Of a stretch of 12,558 nt of DNA, positions 1-6,494 are shown piece after piece (the stretch's first letter is position 1; each line of letters opens with the position of its first letter). The notes below the pieces were generated by a model, which saw nothing but the letters and a program-made list of their open reading frames with translations, was not told where the DNA came from and searched no databases. Position numbers and translations under genes: made by a program. The DNA comes from an uncultured Eubacteriales bacterium (lineage in GTDB: Bacteria; Bacillota; Clostridia; Oscillospirales; Acutalibacteraceae), in assembly GCA_905198155.1 (NCBI GenBank), contig CAJKBQ010000049.1, positions 1 to 12,558 on the forward strand. Reading direction: 5' to 3'.

Positions 1-97
1 ATCCTTTCAAGTAAAATCCGAATGTCATCAAAAATCGTCGGCGTATCCTATTATACACGATTTCATCCGATTTTACCATAGGGAAACGCAAATTTTT
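1..97 (-). other. Leader of a minus-strand gene lying beyond the window
   Basis: No coding region is visible here. Read on the minus strand, the stretch follows the folT stop codon, contains a TATAAT box at 55-50 and ends with GAAAGGAT (8-1), a good ribosome-binding sequence whose start codon would lie just outside the window. An imperfect inverted repeat, GTAAAATCCGA (11-21) against TCCGATTTTAC (66-76), brackets the -10 box. No convincing hairpin plus T-tract terminator for folT is seen. Confidence 0.45.
50..78 (-). promoter_or_regulatory. Candidate promoter of the gene to the left
   Basis: On the minus strand a perfect -10 box TATAAT (55-50) lies 17 nt downstream of TGGTAA (78-73), a poor -35 box (3 of 6). 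It sits between the end of folT and the ribosome-binding sequence at the window edge, so a promoter for the next leftward gene is plausible. Only the -10 element is strong. Confidence 0.4.
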
Positions 98-709
98 TCA
101 AATCCACGGGATTTTTTTCGTCGGCTGCGGGGCTGTGAGCCGGCTGCGGGCCGCCAGCGGCAGGATCACTTGGAGCAGCAGCGTCATCAGGAGGATTTCG
201 ACCGGCAGCATCAGCGCGTTTTTCACGATGCTTTTGGCCAGGTAGTAGTAGTACCCCTTGCTGTACAGCATGGCGCTCCACAGCGCGCCCAGCCCGACGT
301 TGACGAACAGGTTGATCGTCAGCTTGCTCAGCGCGATTTTCAGCACGGAAATCCGCGTGCGGTACAGGAACAGGGCGAAGATCAGGCCGCCGAGCAACTC
401 GCTGAGCGTGTAGCCCAGAAAAAACGGGCCGCCACCGGAGCCGCTCAGGAAAAACGACAGGAAGTCGCAGATCACCGCCGCGATCATCGCCACCACCGGC
501 CCGTAAATGGCCGCGCCGACCGACGTTACCAAAAAGCTGATATAGATGTACAGATTTTCCCCCACCGGGATGCGCGCGCCGCTGAGCACGATGCGCATGG
601 CGATCATCAGCGCTGCCAGCACCAGCATATGCAGGCGGCGCAGCTCTCCGGCGGCGGTGCGCCAATATTCGGCGGAAAAGGGGGTTTTGAACCATTGGAT
701 TTCGGACAT
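98..709 (-). CDS. folT: Folate ECF transporter S component (FolT-like)
   Basis: 203 aa, very hydrophobic, with about six membrane segments. It is the substrate-binding S component of an energy-coupling factor transporter for folate; the shared EcfA/A'/T module would be encoded elsewhere. Family hallmarks are a first helix reading ALMIAMRIVLSGARIPVG (about residues 34-51), then ISFLVTSVGAAIYGPVVAMIAAVICDF-type segments and FFLGYTLSELLGGLIFALFLYR, the S-component stretch around helices 3-4. The ATG at 709 is chosen because AAAGGAG (724-718) lies 8 nt upstream. The frame remains open upstream to 820, but that extension runs through the riboswitch and has no ribosome site. The tetrahydrofolate riboswitch in the leader independently supports folate as substrate. 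It forms its own transcription unit behind the ispF operon. FolT is known from the family; the substrate claim rests on the motifs plus the riboswitch. Confidence 0.87.
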   Translation of the reverse strand: MSEIQWFKTPFSAEYWRTAAGELRRLHMLVLAALMIAMRIVLSGARIPVGENLYIYISFLVTSVGAAIYGPVVAMIAAVICDFLSFFLSGSGGGPFFLGYTLSELLGGLIFALFLYRTRISVLKIALSKLTINLFVNVGLGALWSAMLYSKGYYYYLAKSIVKNALMLPVEILLMTLLLQVILPLAARSRLTAPQPTKKIPWI

Positions 710-717
710 GAAAAAAT

Positions 718-758
718 CTCCTTTCGCAATATCCCACGTCGGGCTACAACCAAAGAAG
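718..758 (-). promoter_or_regulatory. Candidate expression platform hiding the folT ribosome site
   Basis: CUUCUUU (758-752) can pair with the folT ribosome site AAAGGAG (724-718) over 7 bp including one G-U, with an inner CCC/GGG hairpin (743-733) closing the loop. This would make the riboswitch act on translation. The pairing is visible in the sequence; that it is used is inference. Confidence 0.45.
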
Positions 759-776
759 ACATCGGTTCGGATGCAG

Positions 777-881
777 CAGCGGGATGCGGCGCCGATACCG
801 CAAGGCGCTGCAACCCGCACCTTTTCGTCCCGCCGGCAACTCCCCGTCCGGCGAACACTTCACGCATCGGAACCTACTCTG
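777..881 (-). promoter_or_regulatory. Tetrahydrofolate (THF-I) riboswitch in the folT leader
   Basis: Read on the minus strand, the leader matches the THF-I (folT motif) architecture. CAGAGUAG (881-874) opens the aptamer and pairs weakly with CUG at its end. P2 is CCGAU (870-866) with AUCGG (796-792), preceded by the conserved GCGGU. A perfect 6-bp hairpin, CGCCGG/CCGGCG (853-848 and 836-831), carries the loop ACGGGGAGUUG, close to the family GGGAUGUCG loop. GACGAAA follows, then a small stem GGUGC/GCGCC, and the signature GCAUCC lies at 787-782. Family knowledge: THF binding represses folate transport and synthesis genes. No covariance-model search was run; the call rests on motif order and pairing. 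Confidence 0.85.
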
Positions 882-898
882 ACACAGATATAAAAATT

Positions 899-931
899 GG
901 ATTCGCTCCGCAGCATTTGCGGAACGAATCC
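899..931 (-). terminator. Hairpin terminator of the CPBP-tadA-ispF operon
   Basis: On the minus strand GGATTCG-T-TCCGCA pairs with TGCGGA-G-CGAATCC: 13 bp with one internal mismatch and a 5-nt loop (913-917). It is followed by AATTTTTA. It starts 25 nt past the ispF stop, immediately after the folT -10 box. Read-through transcripts from ispF make the whole stem; folT transcripts should make only the inner part. Confidence 0.75.
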
Positions 932-960
932 ATTATAGCACGGCGGCGCGCCGTTGTCAA
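932..960 (-). promoter_or_regulatory. Perfect consensus folT promoter overlapping the ispF stop
   Basis: On the minus strand TTGACA (960-955), a 17-nt spacer and TATAAT (937-932) match the sigma-70/sigma-A consensus in all 12 positions. The ispF TGA stop lies inside the -35 box. The predicted start, about G925, falls inside the downstream terminator stem, so transcripts from this promoter lose most of the outer stem. Confidence 0.92.
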
Positions 961-1445
961 TCGGTCGGGGGGATTTTTTCGATCAGGCAGACGGCGTGCG
1001 CTGCCATCCCGTCGCCGCTGCCGGTGAAGCCCAGGTGTTCCTCTGTGGTCGCCTTCACGCTGACGGCGTCCGTCGGCAGGCCGCATGCAGCAGCCAGATT
1101 CGCACGCATAGCCGGGATGTGCGGCGCGAGCTTCGGCGCCTGCGCCAGCACGGTGCTGTCCAGATTGACCGGCTGCCAGCCGTGCGCGTGCAGAATCTCC
1201 GTCACGCGGCGCAGCAGGGCGATGCTGTCGGCACCGGCGTAGGCGGGATCGCTGTCCGGGAACCATTGGCCGATATCGCCCAGCGCCGCTGCGCCCAGCA
1301 GCGCATCCATCACGGCGTGGGTGAGCACGTCGGCGTCCGAATGACCCAACAGCCCGGTGACGTGCGGAATCTCGACCCCGCCGAGAATCAGCCGCCGCCC
1401 GGCGACCAGGCGGTGGACGTCGTACCCATGTCCAATATGCATCAT
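957..1445 (-). CDS. ispF: 2-C-methyl-D-erythritol 2,4-cyclodiphosphate synthase
   Basis: 162 aa; E. coli IspF is 159 aa. It converts CDP-methylerythritol 2-phosphate to the cyclic diphosphate and CMP in the cytosolic MEP isoprenoid pathway. The N-terminus HIGHGYDVHRL carries the metal ligands D9 and H11, and the third ligand is H43 in GHSDADVLTHA. Further family blocks are GDIGQWFPDSDP, DSTVLAQAPKLAPHI and the C-terminal VKATTEEHLGFTGSGDG, which contacts the CDP moiety. Two tandem ATGs exist (1445 and 1442). The first has GGAGG 7 nt upstream and makes a 4-nt ATGA overlap with the tadA stop; the second would reproduce E. coli numbering exactly (D8, H10, H42). Last gene of the operon, followed by a hairpin terminator. 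Very secure. Confidence 0.96.
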   Translation of the reverse strand: MMHIGHGYDVHRLVAGRRLILGGVEIPHVTGLLGHSDADVLTHAVMDALLGAAALGDIGQWFPDSDPAYAGADSIALLRRVTEILHAHGWQPVNLDSTVLAQAPKLAPHIPAMRANLAAACGLPTDAVSVKATTEEHLGFTGSGDGMAAHAVCLIEKIPPTD

Positions 1446-1927
1446 GACTTGTCCTCCCCTTTGGCGGCACTGCGGCGGCGCAGATCCGCGAAAAATGCAC
1501 GCAGCAGCGCGGCGCTTTCGTCTGCCAGCACGCCGGATTCGCACACCGGGCGGTGGTTGTACCCGGCGGCAAACAGGTCGATTTTGGAGCCGCACGACCC
1601 GGCTTTGGCGTCCGGCGCGCCGTATACCACCCGGCGCATCCGCGCGTTAATCAATGCGCCCGCGCACATCGGGCACGGTTCCAGCGTGACGTACAGCTCG
1701 CACTCCCACAGCCGCCAGCCGCCCAGTTTGCGGCACGCTTCGTCAATCGCCAGCAGCTCGGCGTGATACAGGGCATTTTTACCGGTTTCGCGGCGATTGT
1801 GCGCCGATGCAATCAGTTCGCCGTTGCGCACCACCACTGCGCCCACCGGTGTTTCGCCTTCTGCTGCCGCCGCGCGGGCTTCCGCCAGCGCCAGCTGCAT
1901 CCAGTATGCGTCGTCGCGGATGTCCAT
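1442..1927 (-). CDS. tadA: tRNA adenosine(34) deaminase (TadA-type)
   Basis: 161 aa. It belongs to the zinc-dependent cytidine/deoxycytidylate deaminase fold; TadA converts A34 to inosine in the tRNA-Arg(ACG) anticodon. Visible catalytic elements are H55-A-E57 (zinc ligand and proton-shuttle Glu) and PCPMC with zinc ligands C85 and C88, followed by AGALINARMRRVVYGAPDAKAGSCGS, the usual TadA block. The HAE motif is preceded by KNALY rather than the DPTA/DPSA seen in E. coli-type TadA, so a related nucleobase deaminase cannot be fully excluded. The ATG at 1927 overlaps the upstream TGA stop by one base (TGATG). An in-frame GTG sits directly before it at 1930. The ribosome site is weak (GGGGG), which suggests translational coupling to the upstream gene. 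Confidence 0.88.
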   Translation of the reverse strand: MDIRDDAYWMQLALAEARAAAAEGETPVGAVVVRNGELIASAHNRRETGKNALYHAELLAIDEACRKLGGWRLWECELYVTLEPCPMCAGALINARMRRVVYGAPDAKAGSCGSKIDLFAAGYNHRPVCESGVLADESAALLRAFFADLRRRSAAKGEDKS

Positions 1928-2967
1928 CACGGCCCCCAGTTCAGCGCCAGCAGGACTTCGATCCCGATCAGGACGTACGCCGCGATCATTCCGGCGCTGC
2001 CGGCGAAGGCGCGGAATTTGGCGCGGTTATCCATCTGCGTGGCGCAGTCCTCCTGCGCGCGGAAAAAGTGCGGGTCACGCCGCAGCACGACGACCAGCGC
2101 TGCGATGCCGATCAGCGTGGCCAGCAGGTACGACACGTATATCGCGATCAGCGACGCCGATTCCGACAGGCGCTCCTGCATGAATTCCTGCATCACCGAA
2201 AATCCATTGTTCAGAAAATGCATGGCCATTGCCGGGAGCAACGACCCGGTTTCCGCGACCACATAGCCGAAAAACAGCCCGATGACAAACGCAAACGGAA
2301 TCTGCACCACGTTGCCGTGCATCAGCCCGAACACGAACGCCGAGCCGAAAATCGCCAGCGTTTTGCCGTATGGCCGCAGCAGATGAAACACGACGCCGCG
2401 GAACGCGAATTCCTCCGCAATCGCCGGCAGCACCGCGACGGTGATGAAGTACAGGATATGCCCCGCGACCGAGTCATCGATCGGCATTTCGGACGGCGCA
2501 TTTTCGATGCCGAACGCCGACAGCAGCGTGACGTACTCGTTCGTCATCCAGTTGGACACCATGCACACGGCCAGCCCGCCGACCGCCGCCAGCGCAATGA
2601 TGCCCGGATGCGCCGTCCGGTGTAGCGGACAGACGTCCCGCAGGCGCAGGCGGAAAATCGGGATCAGCACCGCAAACGGCGTGACCACCATCAGCACATA
2701 CAGGATCATATACAGCGCGTAGTACAGCGTGGGGTTCAGGTACTGGAAGTCGGGGTCGCCGCTGCTGATATCTCCGGCCAGTGCGGCCGCCGTACCGAAC
2801 AGCAGCGCGCTGAGCACAAACGACACGGCCAGCATCCCGATGATTCCCAGTCCGATGCCCGCGCCGCGGCGTTTCAGCGCAGTGCGCTCCGCCTGCTTTT
2901 GCAGTTCCTCCGGCGGGATCGGCATATACGACCCGTACGGCGGGTAATACGGCATATTTGGATTCAT
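1927..2967 (-). CDS. CPBP-family intramembrane glutamic protease (CAAX/Abi)
   Basis: 346 aa integral membrane protein with about eight predicted helices. All three CPBP motifs are present: EEFAFRG (E185, E186, R190), FGLMHGN (H217) and HFLNN (H250, N254). These residues form the active site of Rce1-like and bacteriocin-immunity-type proteases. The N-terminus is unusual: a cytosolic stretch of about 33 residues rich in Pro and Tyr (PYYPPYGSYMPIPP), then a charged segment ahead of helix 1, and an extra helix near the C-terminus (about 323-342) after the core. GAGGA lies 6 nt before the ATG at 2967. First gene of a leftward operon with tadA and ispF; the functional link to those housekeeping genes is not evident. 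The substrate is unknown. Confidence 0.9.
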   Translation of the reverse strand: MNPNMPYYPPYGSYMPIPPEELQKQAERTALKRRGAGIGLGIIGMLAVSFVLSALLFGTAAALAGDISSGDPDFQYLNPTLYYALYMILYVLMVVTPFAVLIPIFRLRLRDVCPLHRTAHPGIIALAAVGGLAVCMVSNWMTNEYVTLLSAFGIENAPSEMPIDDSVAGHILYFITVAVLPAIAEEFAFRGVVFHLLRPYGKTLAIFGSAFVFGLMHGNVVQIPFAFVIGLFFGYVVAETGSLLPAMAMHFLNNGFSVMQEFMQERLSESASLIAIYVSYLLATLIGIAALVVVLRRDPHFFRAQEDCATQMDNRAKFRAFAGSAGMIAAYVLIGIEVLLALNWGP

Positions 2968-3020
2968 ACGCGTTCCTCGTTTTCAATCAGATTTTAAGGG
3001 ATTCGTTTTGATTTGCTTTT

Positions 3021-3049
3021 ATTGTATCACAGTTTCCGCGCCGAATCAA
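3021..3049 (-). promoter_or_regulatory. Promoter of the CPBP-tadA-ispF operon
   Basis: On the minus strand TTGATT (3049-3044), a 17-nt spacer and TACAAT (3026-3021), with an extended TGA directly before the -10 box. It lies 54 nt upstream of the CPBP start and is divergent from the rhamnosidase promoter; 40 bp separate the two -35 boxes. Confidence 0.75.
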
Positions 3050-3089
3050 CGCTCCGGCCGAAAATTCACGATTATTTTTTTGCAGCGCC

Positions 3090-3118
3090 TTGACATTTGG
3101 CCGGATTGTTTGTATAAT
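3090..3118 (+). promoter_or_regulatory. Perfect consensus promoter of the rhamnosidase operon
   Basis: TTGACA (3090-3095), a 17-nt spacer and TATAAT (3113-3118) match the vegetative consensus in all positions. The predicted start is around 3125. Such a strong core promoter on a catabolic gene usually implies that a repressor controls it, and the palindrome at 3135-3153 would be its natural site. Confidence 0.92.
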
Positions 3119-3134
3119 AACGGAAAAGCGGAAT

Positions 3135-3153
3135 CCCGTTCAATTTGAACGGG
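3135..3153 (+). promoter_or_regulatory. 19-bp palindrome, candidate operator in the rhamnosidase leader
   Basis: CCCGTTCAATTTGAACGGG is a perfect palindrome with 9-bp arms around a central T, and one further flanking T/A pair. It begins about 10 nt after the predicted transcription start, a position where a bound repressor would block elongation or promoter clearance. As RNA it would form a tight hairpin with almost no loop and no T-tract, so a DNA-level operator is more likely than a terminator. No other copy was noticed in the window. Confidence 0.6.
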
Positions 3154-3191
3154 AATTTATGGATAATCAAGCCGAGAAAGGATGAATCGAT

Positions 3192-5321
3192 ATGGAGATG
3201 CAAAACTGGAACGCTGTGTGGATTGAAAACACCGACTGCCCGGGCGAAACCGCCCCGATTTTTATCAAAGAATTTACGGTCGGCGACGTGCGCCAGGCGG
3301 AACTGCGCATTTGCGGTCTGGGATTTTACGTTGCGGAGCTGAACGGCCGCCGCGTCGGCGATGCGATCCTGGCTCCGGCGTTTACGGCGTACGACAAAAC
3401 CGCACTGTACAACACCTACGACGTCGCCGACCTGCTGCGCAGCGGCAGCAACGAGCTGCGCGTAACGCTCGGCAACGGATGGTACAACCAGCAGGAGCCG
3501 GACGCGTGGGAATTTGAGCACGCGGCGTGGCGTACCCGTCCGCAGCTGATCTGCGAGCTGTGGATCAACGGGGAATGCGCCGTGCAGTCCGACAGCAGCT
3601 GGACGTGCGGCCGGAGCCGGTATGTGTACAACTCGCTGCGCTGCGGCGATACATACGACGCGTCGGCGGAAATTTCCGGTCTGCACCCGGCAAGCGTATC
3701 GCACGGCCCAGGCGGCGTGCTGAAACTGCAGACGATCGCGCCGATCCGGCAGCGGGAAGTGATCGATCCGGTGGGCATCGTCCCGTCCGGCGAACCGACG
3801 GTGTACGATTTCGGCGTGAATCTGGCGGGCAACGTGGAAATCACCGTCCGCGGCACGCGCGGCAGCCGCGTCACGATCCAATACAGCGAGCGGATTGGGG
3901 CGGACGGCGCGATTGACCGGCGCGATATCAGTCCGCACGTCCACACCGAGCGGTTCCAGGAGGATCAGTATGTGCTCTCCGGCGTGGGCGAAGAGACGTG
4001 GCACAGCGCGTTCGGGTACAACGGGTTCCGGTATGCGCGGATTTTCGTGACCGGCGAAGCGGAGATCCTGCGCGTGCAGGCGCGGGGTTTTTACACCGAT
4101 CTGGCGGACGCCGGGTCGTTCACGATTGACCATCCGGCGATGAATGCGCTGCAGCAGGCGCTGCTGCGCGCTACACGCACCAATTTCCATCATATTCCAA
4201 CCGACTGCCCGCACCGTGAGAAAAACGGCTGGACGGGCGACGCGCATCTGTCGTGCGAGCAGGCGCTGTTTAACCTCGACATGACCGACGCGTACCTCAA
4301 ATGGCTGGACGACATCGTCGATTGTCAGCGGACGAACGGGCAGGTCGCGTGCATTGTCCCGACAAGCGTCTGGGGATACAACTGGGGCACTGGGACCACA
4401 TGGGACATTGTGCTGTTCGAAATTCCGTACCAGCTGTACCTGTTCACCGGCGACGAATCGATTCTGGAGCGGTATATCCTGCCGATGAAGCAGTATCTGA
4501 ACTTCATGCGTGGGACGGCTGACCACGGCATCTGGCGCAACGGGCTGGGCGATTGGTGCCCGCCGAAGGGCGCGCAGACCGTCTCTACACCGGCGCTGCT
4601 GACAGCGTATGCGTACCGGTGCGTGGAGCGGTATGCACACTGCGCGGCGATTCTGGGTGACACGGCGGAGGCGGAAGAGGCCGAAGCGTGGGCGGCGCAG
4701 ATTCGCGCGGATTTTCAGCAGGAATTCATCGGCAAAGAGCCGGACAGCCAGGCATATCTCGCGCTGTTGCTGGCGTTCGGCCTGACGGACGACCCGGCCG
4801 ACGTATTGAAGCGGCTGGAAGCACAGCTGATTGCCGACGACTTCCACCCCACCAGCGGCATTTTCGGCACCAAGCTGCTGTACAATGCGCTGACCGACGC
4901 CGGGCGGTTTGACCTCGCGTGGAAAGCTGCAACCGTCACGGGCGCGCCGGGCTTTACCGACATGATGACGTACTGCTCCGGGACGCTCGGCGAGTCGTGG
5001 ACCGGCGAATGGTCGCGGAATCACCATATGTTTTCTTCCATCGGCGACTGGTTCTACAAAGGCATTGCCGGGATTCACCTAGACGAGCAAGCGCCTGGGT
5101 TCCGCCACATTTTCCTGCGGCCGCACGTTCCGGCGGGCTGCCAGGCGTTCGATGCGCGCCACGACACGCCGCTGGGCGCGCTGCGCGTCACATGGGACGG
5201 CAAGGCGCTGACGGTCGTGCTGCCGCCGGAATCCACCGCGACGGTGGAATTCGACGGGGTGCGCACGGAATGGGCGGCCGGGGTACATACGCTGACCCCC
5301 GCCGCCGGGCGCAATCTGTAA
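3192..5321 (+). CDS. GH78 alpha-L-rhamnosidase, probably cytoplasmic
   Basis: 709 aa, at the short end of GH78. It should hydrolyse terminal alpha-L-rhamnosides by inversion. A beta-sandwich N-domain is recognisable at about 25-165 (LRICGLGFYVAELNGRRVGD, then VTLGNGWYNQ), a second beta-domain at about 195-300, the (alpha/alpha)6 catalytic domain at about 305-630, and a small C-terminal beta-domain. The catalytic block TDCPHREKNGWTGD gives D338, E343 (general acid) and D350. Their +5 and +12 spacing equals Asp567, Glu572 and Asp579 of Bacillus RhaB. The base is probably E601 in GTLGESWTGEW. There is no signal peptide, so it likely acts on imported oligosaccharides or plant glycosides. The ATG at 3192 follows AAAGGA by 9 nt. 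First gene of a likely operon with the YgjP-like and GNAT genes. No rhamnose-catabolism gene is in view, so the exact substrate is open. Confidence 0.92.
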   Translation: MEMQNWNAVWIENTDCPGETAPIFIKEFTVGDVRQAELRICGLGFYVAELNGRRVGDAILAPAFTAYDKTALYNTYDVADLLRSGSNELRVTLGNGWYNQQEPDAWEFEHAAWRTRPQLICELWINGECAVQSDSSWTCGRSRYVYNSLRCGDTYDASAEISGLHPASVSHGPGGVLKLQTIAPIRQREVIDPVGIVPSGEPTVYDFGVNLAGNVEITVRGTRGSRVTIQYSERIGADGAIDRRDISPHVHTERFQEDQYVLSGVGEETWHSAFGYNGFRYARIFVTGEAEILRVQARGFYTDLADAGSFTIDHPAMNALQQALLRATRTNFHHIPTDCPHREKNGWTGDAHLSCEQALFNLDMTDAYLKWLDDIVDCQRTNGQVACIVPTSVWGYNWGTGTTWDIVLFEIPYQLYLFTGDESILERYILPMKQYLNFMRGTADHGIWRNGLGDWCPPKGAQTVSTPALLTAYAYRCVERYAHCAAILGDTAEAEEAEAWAAQIRADFQQEFIGKEPDSQAYLALLLAFGLTDDPADVLKRLEAQLIADDFHPTSGIFGTKLLYNALTDAGRFDLAWKAATVTGAPGFTDMMTYCSGTLGESWTGEWSRNHHMFSSIGDWFYKGIAGIHLDEQAPGFRHIFLRPHVPAGCQAFDARHDTPLGALRVTWDGKALTVVLPPESTATVEFDGVRTEWAAGVHTLTPAAGRNL

Positions 5322-5325
5322 GCCG

Positions 5326-5904
5326 ATGGGCGCGGCACCGTTCGCCCCGCACCCGTACCGGCTGATCCGCTCCAAGCGCCGCACCTGCGTGATGCAGATG
5401 CGGCCGGACGGCAGCGTGGTGGTGCGCGCGCCGATGCGGATGCCCAACCGGCAGATTCAGGCGTTCGTCGCGCTGCACGGCGATTGGATCGCGCGGATGC
5501 GGGCGAAAATGCAGCAGGCCGCGGCCGATGGGCAATCGGTGCTGACGGGCGACGAAATTGCGGCGCTGCGGGCGCAGGCGGCGGCAGATTTTGCGGCGCG
5601 GGTACGCACGTTCGGCGCGCAGATGGGAATTTCGGTCAACCGGATCGCCATCCGGTGCCAAAAATCGCGCTGGGGCAGCTGCTCGTCGGCGGGAAACGTG
5701 AATTTTAACCTGCTGCTGATGCTGGCGCCGCCGTTCGTGCGCGATTATGTGGTGGTGCACGAGCTGTGCCATCGCCGGGAGATGAATCATTCGCCCAGAT
5801 TCTGGTCGCTCGTTGCGCAGGTACTGCCGGAGTACCAAACGGCGGTGCAGTGGCTGCTGGACAACGGCGCGGCGCTGATGGCGCGGCGGCCGATGACGCT
5901 GTAA
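5326..5904 (+). CDS. YgjP-type M48-like zinc metallopeptidase (DUF45)
   Basis: 192 aa. The C-terminal half carries the DUF45/YgjP signature: RWGSCSSAGNVNFN (about 115-128), then VVVHELCHRREMNHSPRFW. H145 and H149 of HELCH are zinc ligands, E146 is the catalytic Glu and H155 in NHSPRFW is the likely third ligand. No membrane segment or signal peptide is seen, so it is cytosolic. The family is loosely called SprT-like or M48-like; E. coli YgjP was reported as a UTP pyrophosphatase, so peptidase activity is not certain. The ATG lies 4 nt after the rhamnosidase stop with only a weak ribosome site, implying translational coupling. An internal ATG at 5392 is less likely. The operon partner suggests convenience rather than shared function. 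Confidence 0.88.
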   Translation: MGAAPFAPHPYRLIRSKRRTCVMQMRPDGSVVVRAPMRMPNRQIQAFVALHGDWIARMRAKMQQAAADGQSVLTGDEIAALRAQAAADFAARVRTFGAQMGISVNRIAIRCQKSRWGSCSSAGNVNFNLLLMLAPPFVRDYVVVHELCHRREMNHSPRFWSLVAQVLPEYQTAVQWLLDNGAALMARRPMTL

Positions 5905-5917
5905 AACGGAAGGCGGT

Positions 5918-6409
5918 ATGCATATGATCGAAATTCGGACGGCGGCGCTTACGGACTGGGCGGAATTGGCAGCTGTGGAGGCGGAATGCTTCCCGCCCGC
6001 AGAGGCAGCGTCTCCGGCGGCGCTGCGGGATCGGCTGGCGCATTTCCCCCGCCACTTCTGGTTGCTGACGATCGACGGGCGCGTGGCATCGTTTGTCAAC
6101 GGGATGACGACGGACACGCCCGACCTGACGGACGAAATGTACGCCGATGCCGCGCTGCACGATGAATCCGGCGCGTGGCAGATGATATTCGGCGTGAATA
6201 CGCGACCGGAATTCCGCCGGCGCGGGTATGCCGGGATGCTGCTGCGCCGCGCGATTGCGGATGCACGGGCGGACGGACGGCGCGGGCTGGTGCTGACGTG
6301 CAAGGATGCGCTGATTCCGTACTATACTGCATTCGGGTTCCGGTGCGAAGGGCGCAGCGATTCCGTCCACGGCGGCGCGGCGTGGAACCAGATGCGGCTG
6401 CGGTTCTGA
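5918..6409 (+). CDS. GNAT-family N-acetyltransferase
   Basis: 163 aa, single GNAT domain. It transfers an acetyl group from acetyl-CoA to an unidentified amine. The acetyl-CoA pyrophosphate-binding motif A is FGVNTRPEFRRRGYAGMLL (about 91-109, with the R-R-x-G-x-A loop), and motif B is YYTAFGFRCEG (about 135-145). The layout, with an early AxxxEAECFPPAEAAS helix, recalls the aralkylamine (AANAT-like) branch, but the substrate cannot be read from sequence. GGAAGG precedes tandem ATGs at 5918 (4 nt) and 5924 (10 nt), so initiation at the second, two residues shorter, is possible. It follows the YgjP-like gene by 13 nt and is the last gene of the rhamnosidase operon. No clear terminator is seen downstream. 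Confidence 0.88.
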   Translation: MHMIEIRTAALTDWAELAAVEAECFPPAEAASPAALRDRLAHFPRHFWLLTIDGRVASFVNGMTTDTPDLTDEMYADAALHDESGAWQMIFGVNTRPEFRRRGYAGMLLRRAIADARADGRRGLVLTCKDALIPYYTAFGFRCEGRSDSVHGGAAWNQMRLRF

Positions 6410-6433
6410 GCGCGTCACGCACCGCAGCGTAGG

Positions 6434-6462
6434 TTGCGCGGCGGTCGGGCAGCTGGTATAAT
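6434..6462 (+). promoter_or_regulatory. Promoter of the HTH-desulfoferrodoxin gene
   Basis: TATAAT (6457-6462) with an extended TGG directly upstream. TTGCGC (6434-6439, 3 of 6) lies at 17-nt spacing. It is 32 nt before the start codon, so the leader is short. No clear palindromic operator overlaps it. Confidence 0.75.
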
Positions 6463-6494
6463 CGAATCATTCCAAACTGCAAGGAGTGATTTTC

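Noticed and set aside
710..820. N-terminal extension of FolT by 37 residues
   Set aside because: The extension would be translated from the riboswitch aptamer and has no ribosome site; AAAGGAG sits correctly before the ATG at 709.
170..1027. Plus-strand frame across folT and its leader
   Set aside because: It crosses a membrane protein gene, a riboswitch, a promoter and a terminator on the other strand, and its translation shows no family features.
3072..5078. 668-codon open frame on the minus strand opposite the rhamnosidase gene
   Set aside because: It is the antisense shadow of a GC-rich gene: composition is Arg/Ala/Val-rich with no domain, no ribosome site and no promoter, while the plus strand encodes a clear GH78 protein.
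6410..6450. Possible terminator after the GNAT gene (ACCGC...GCGGT)
   Set aside because: Only five base pairs around a long loop and no T-tract.
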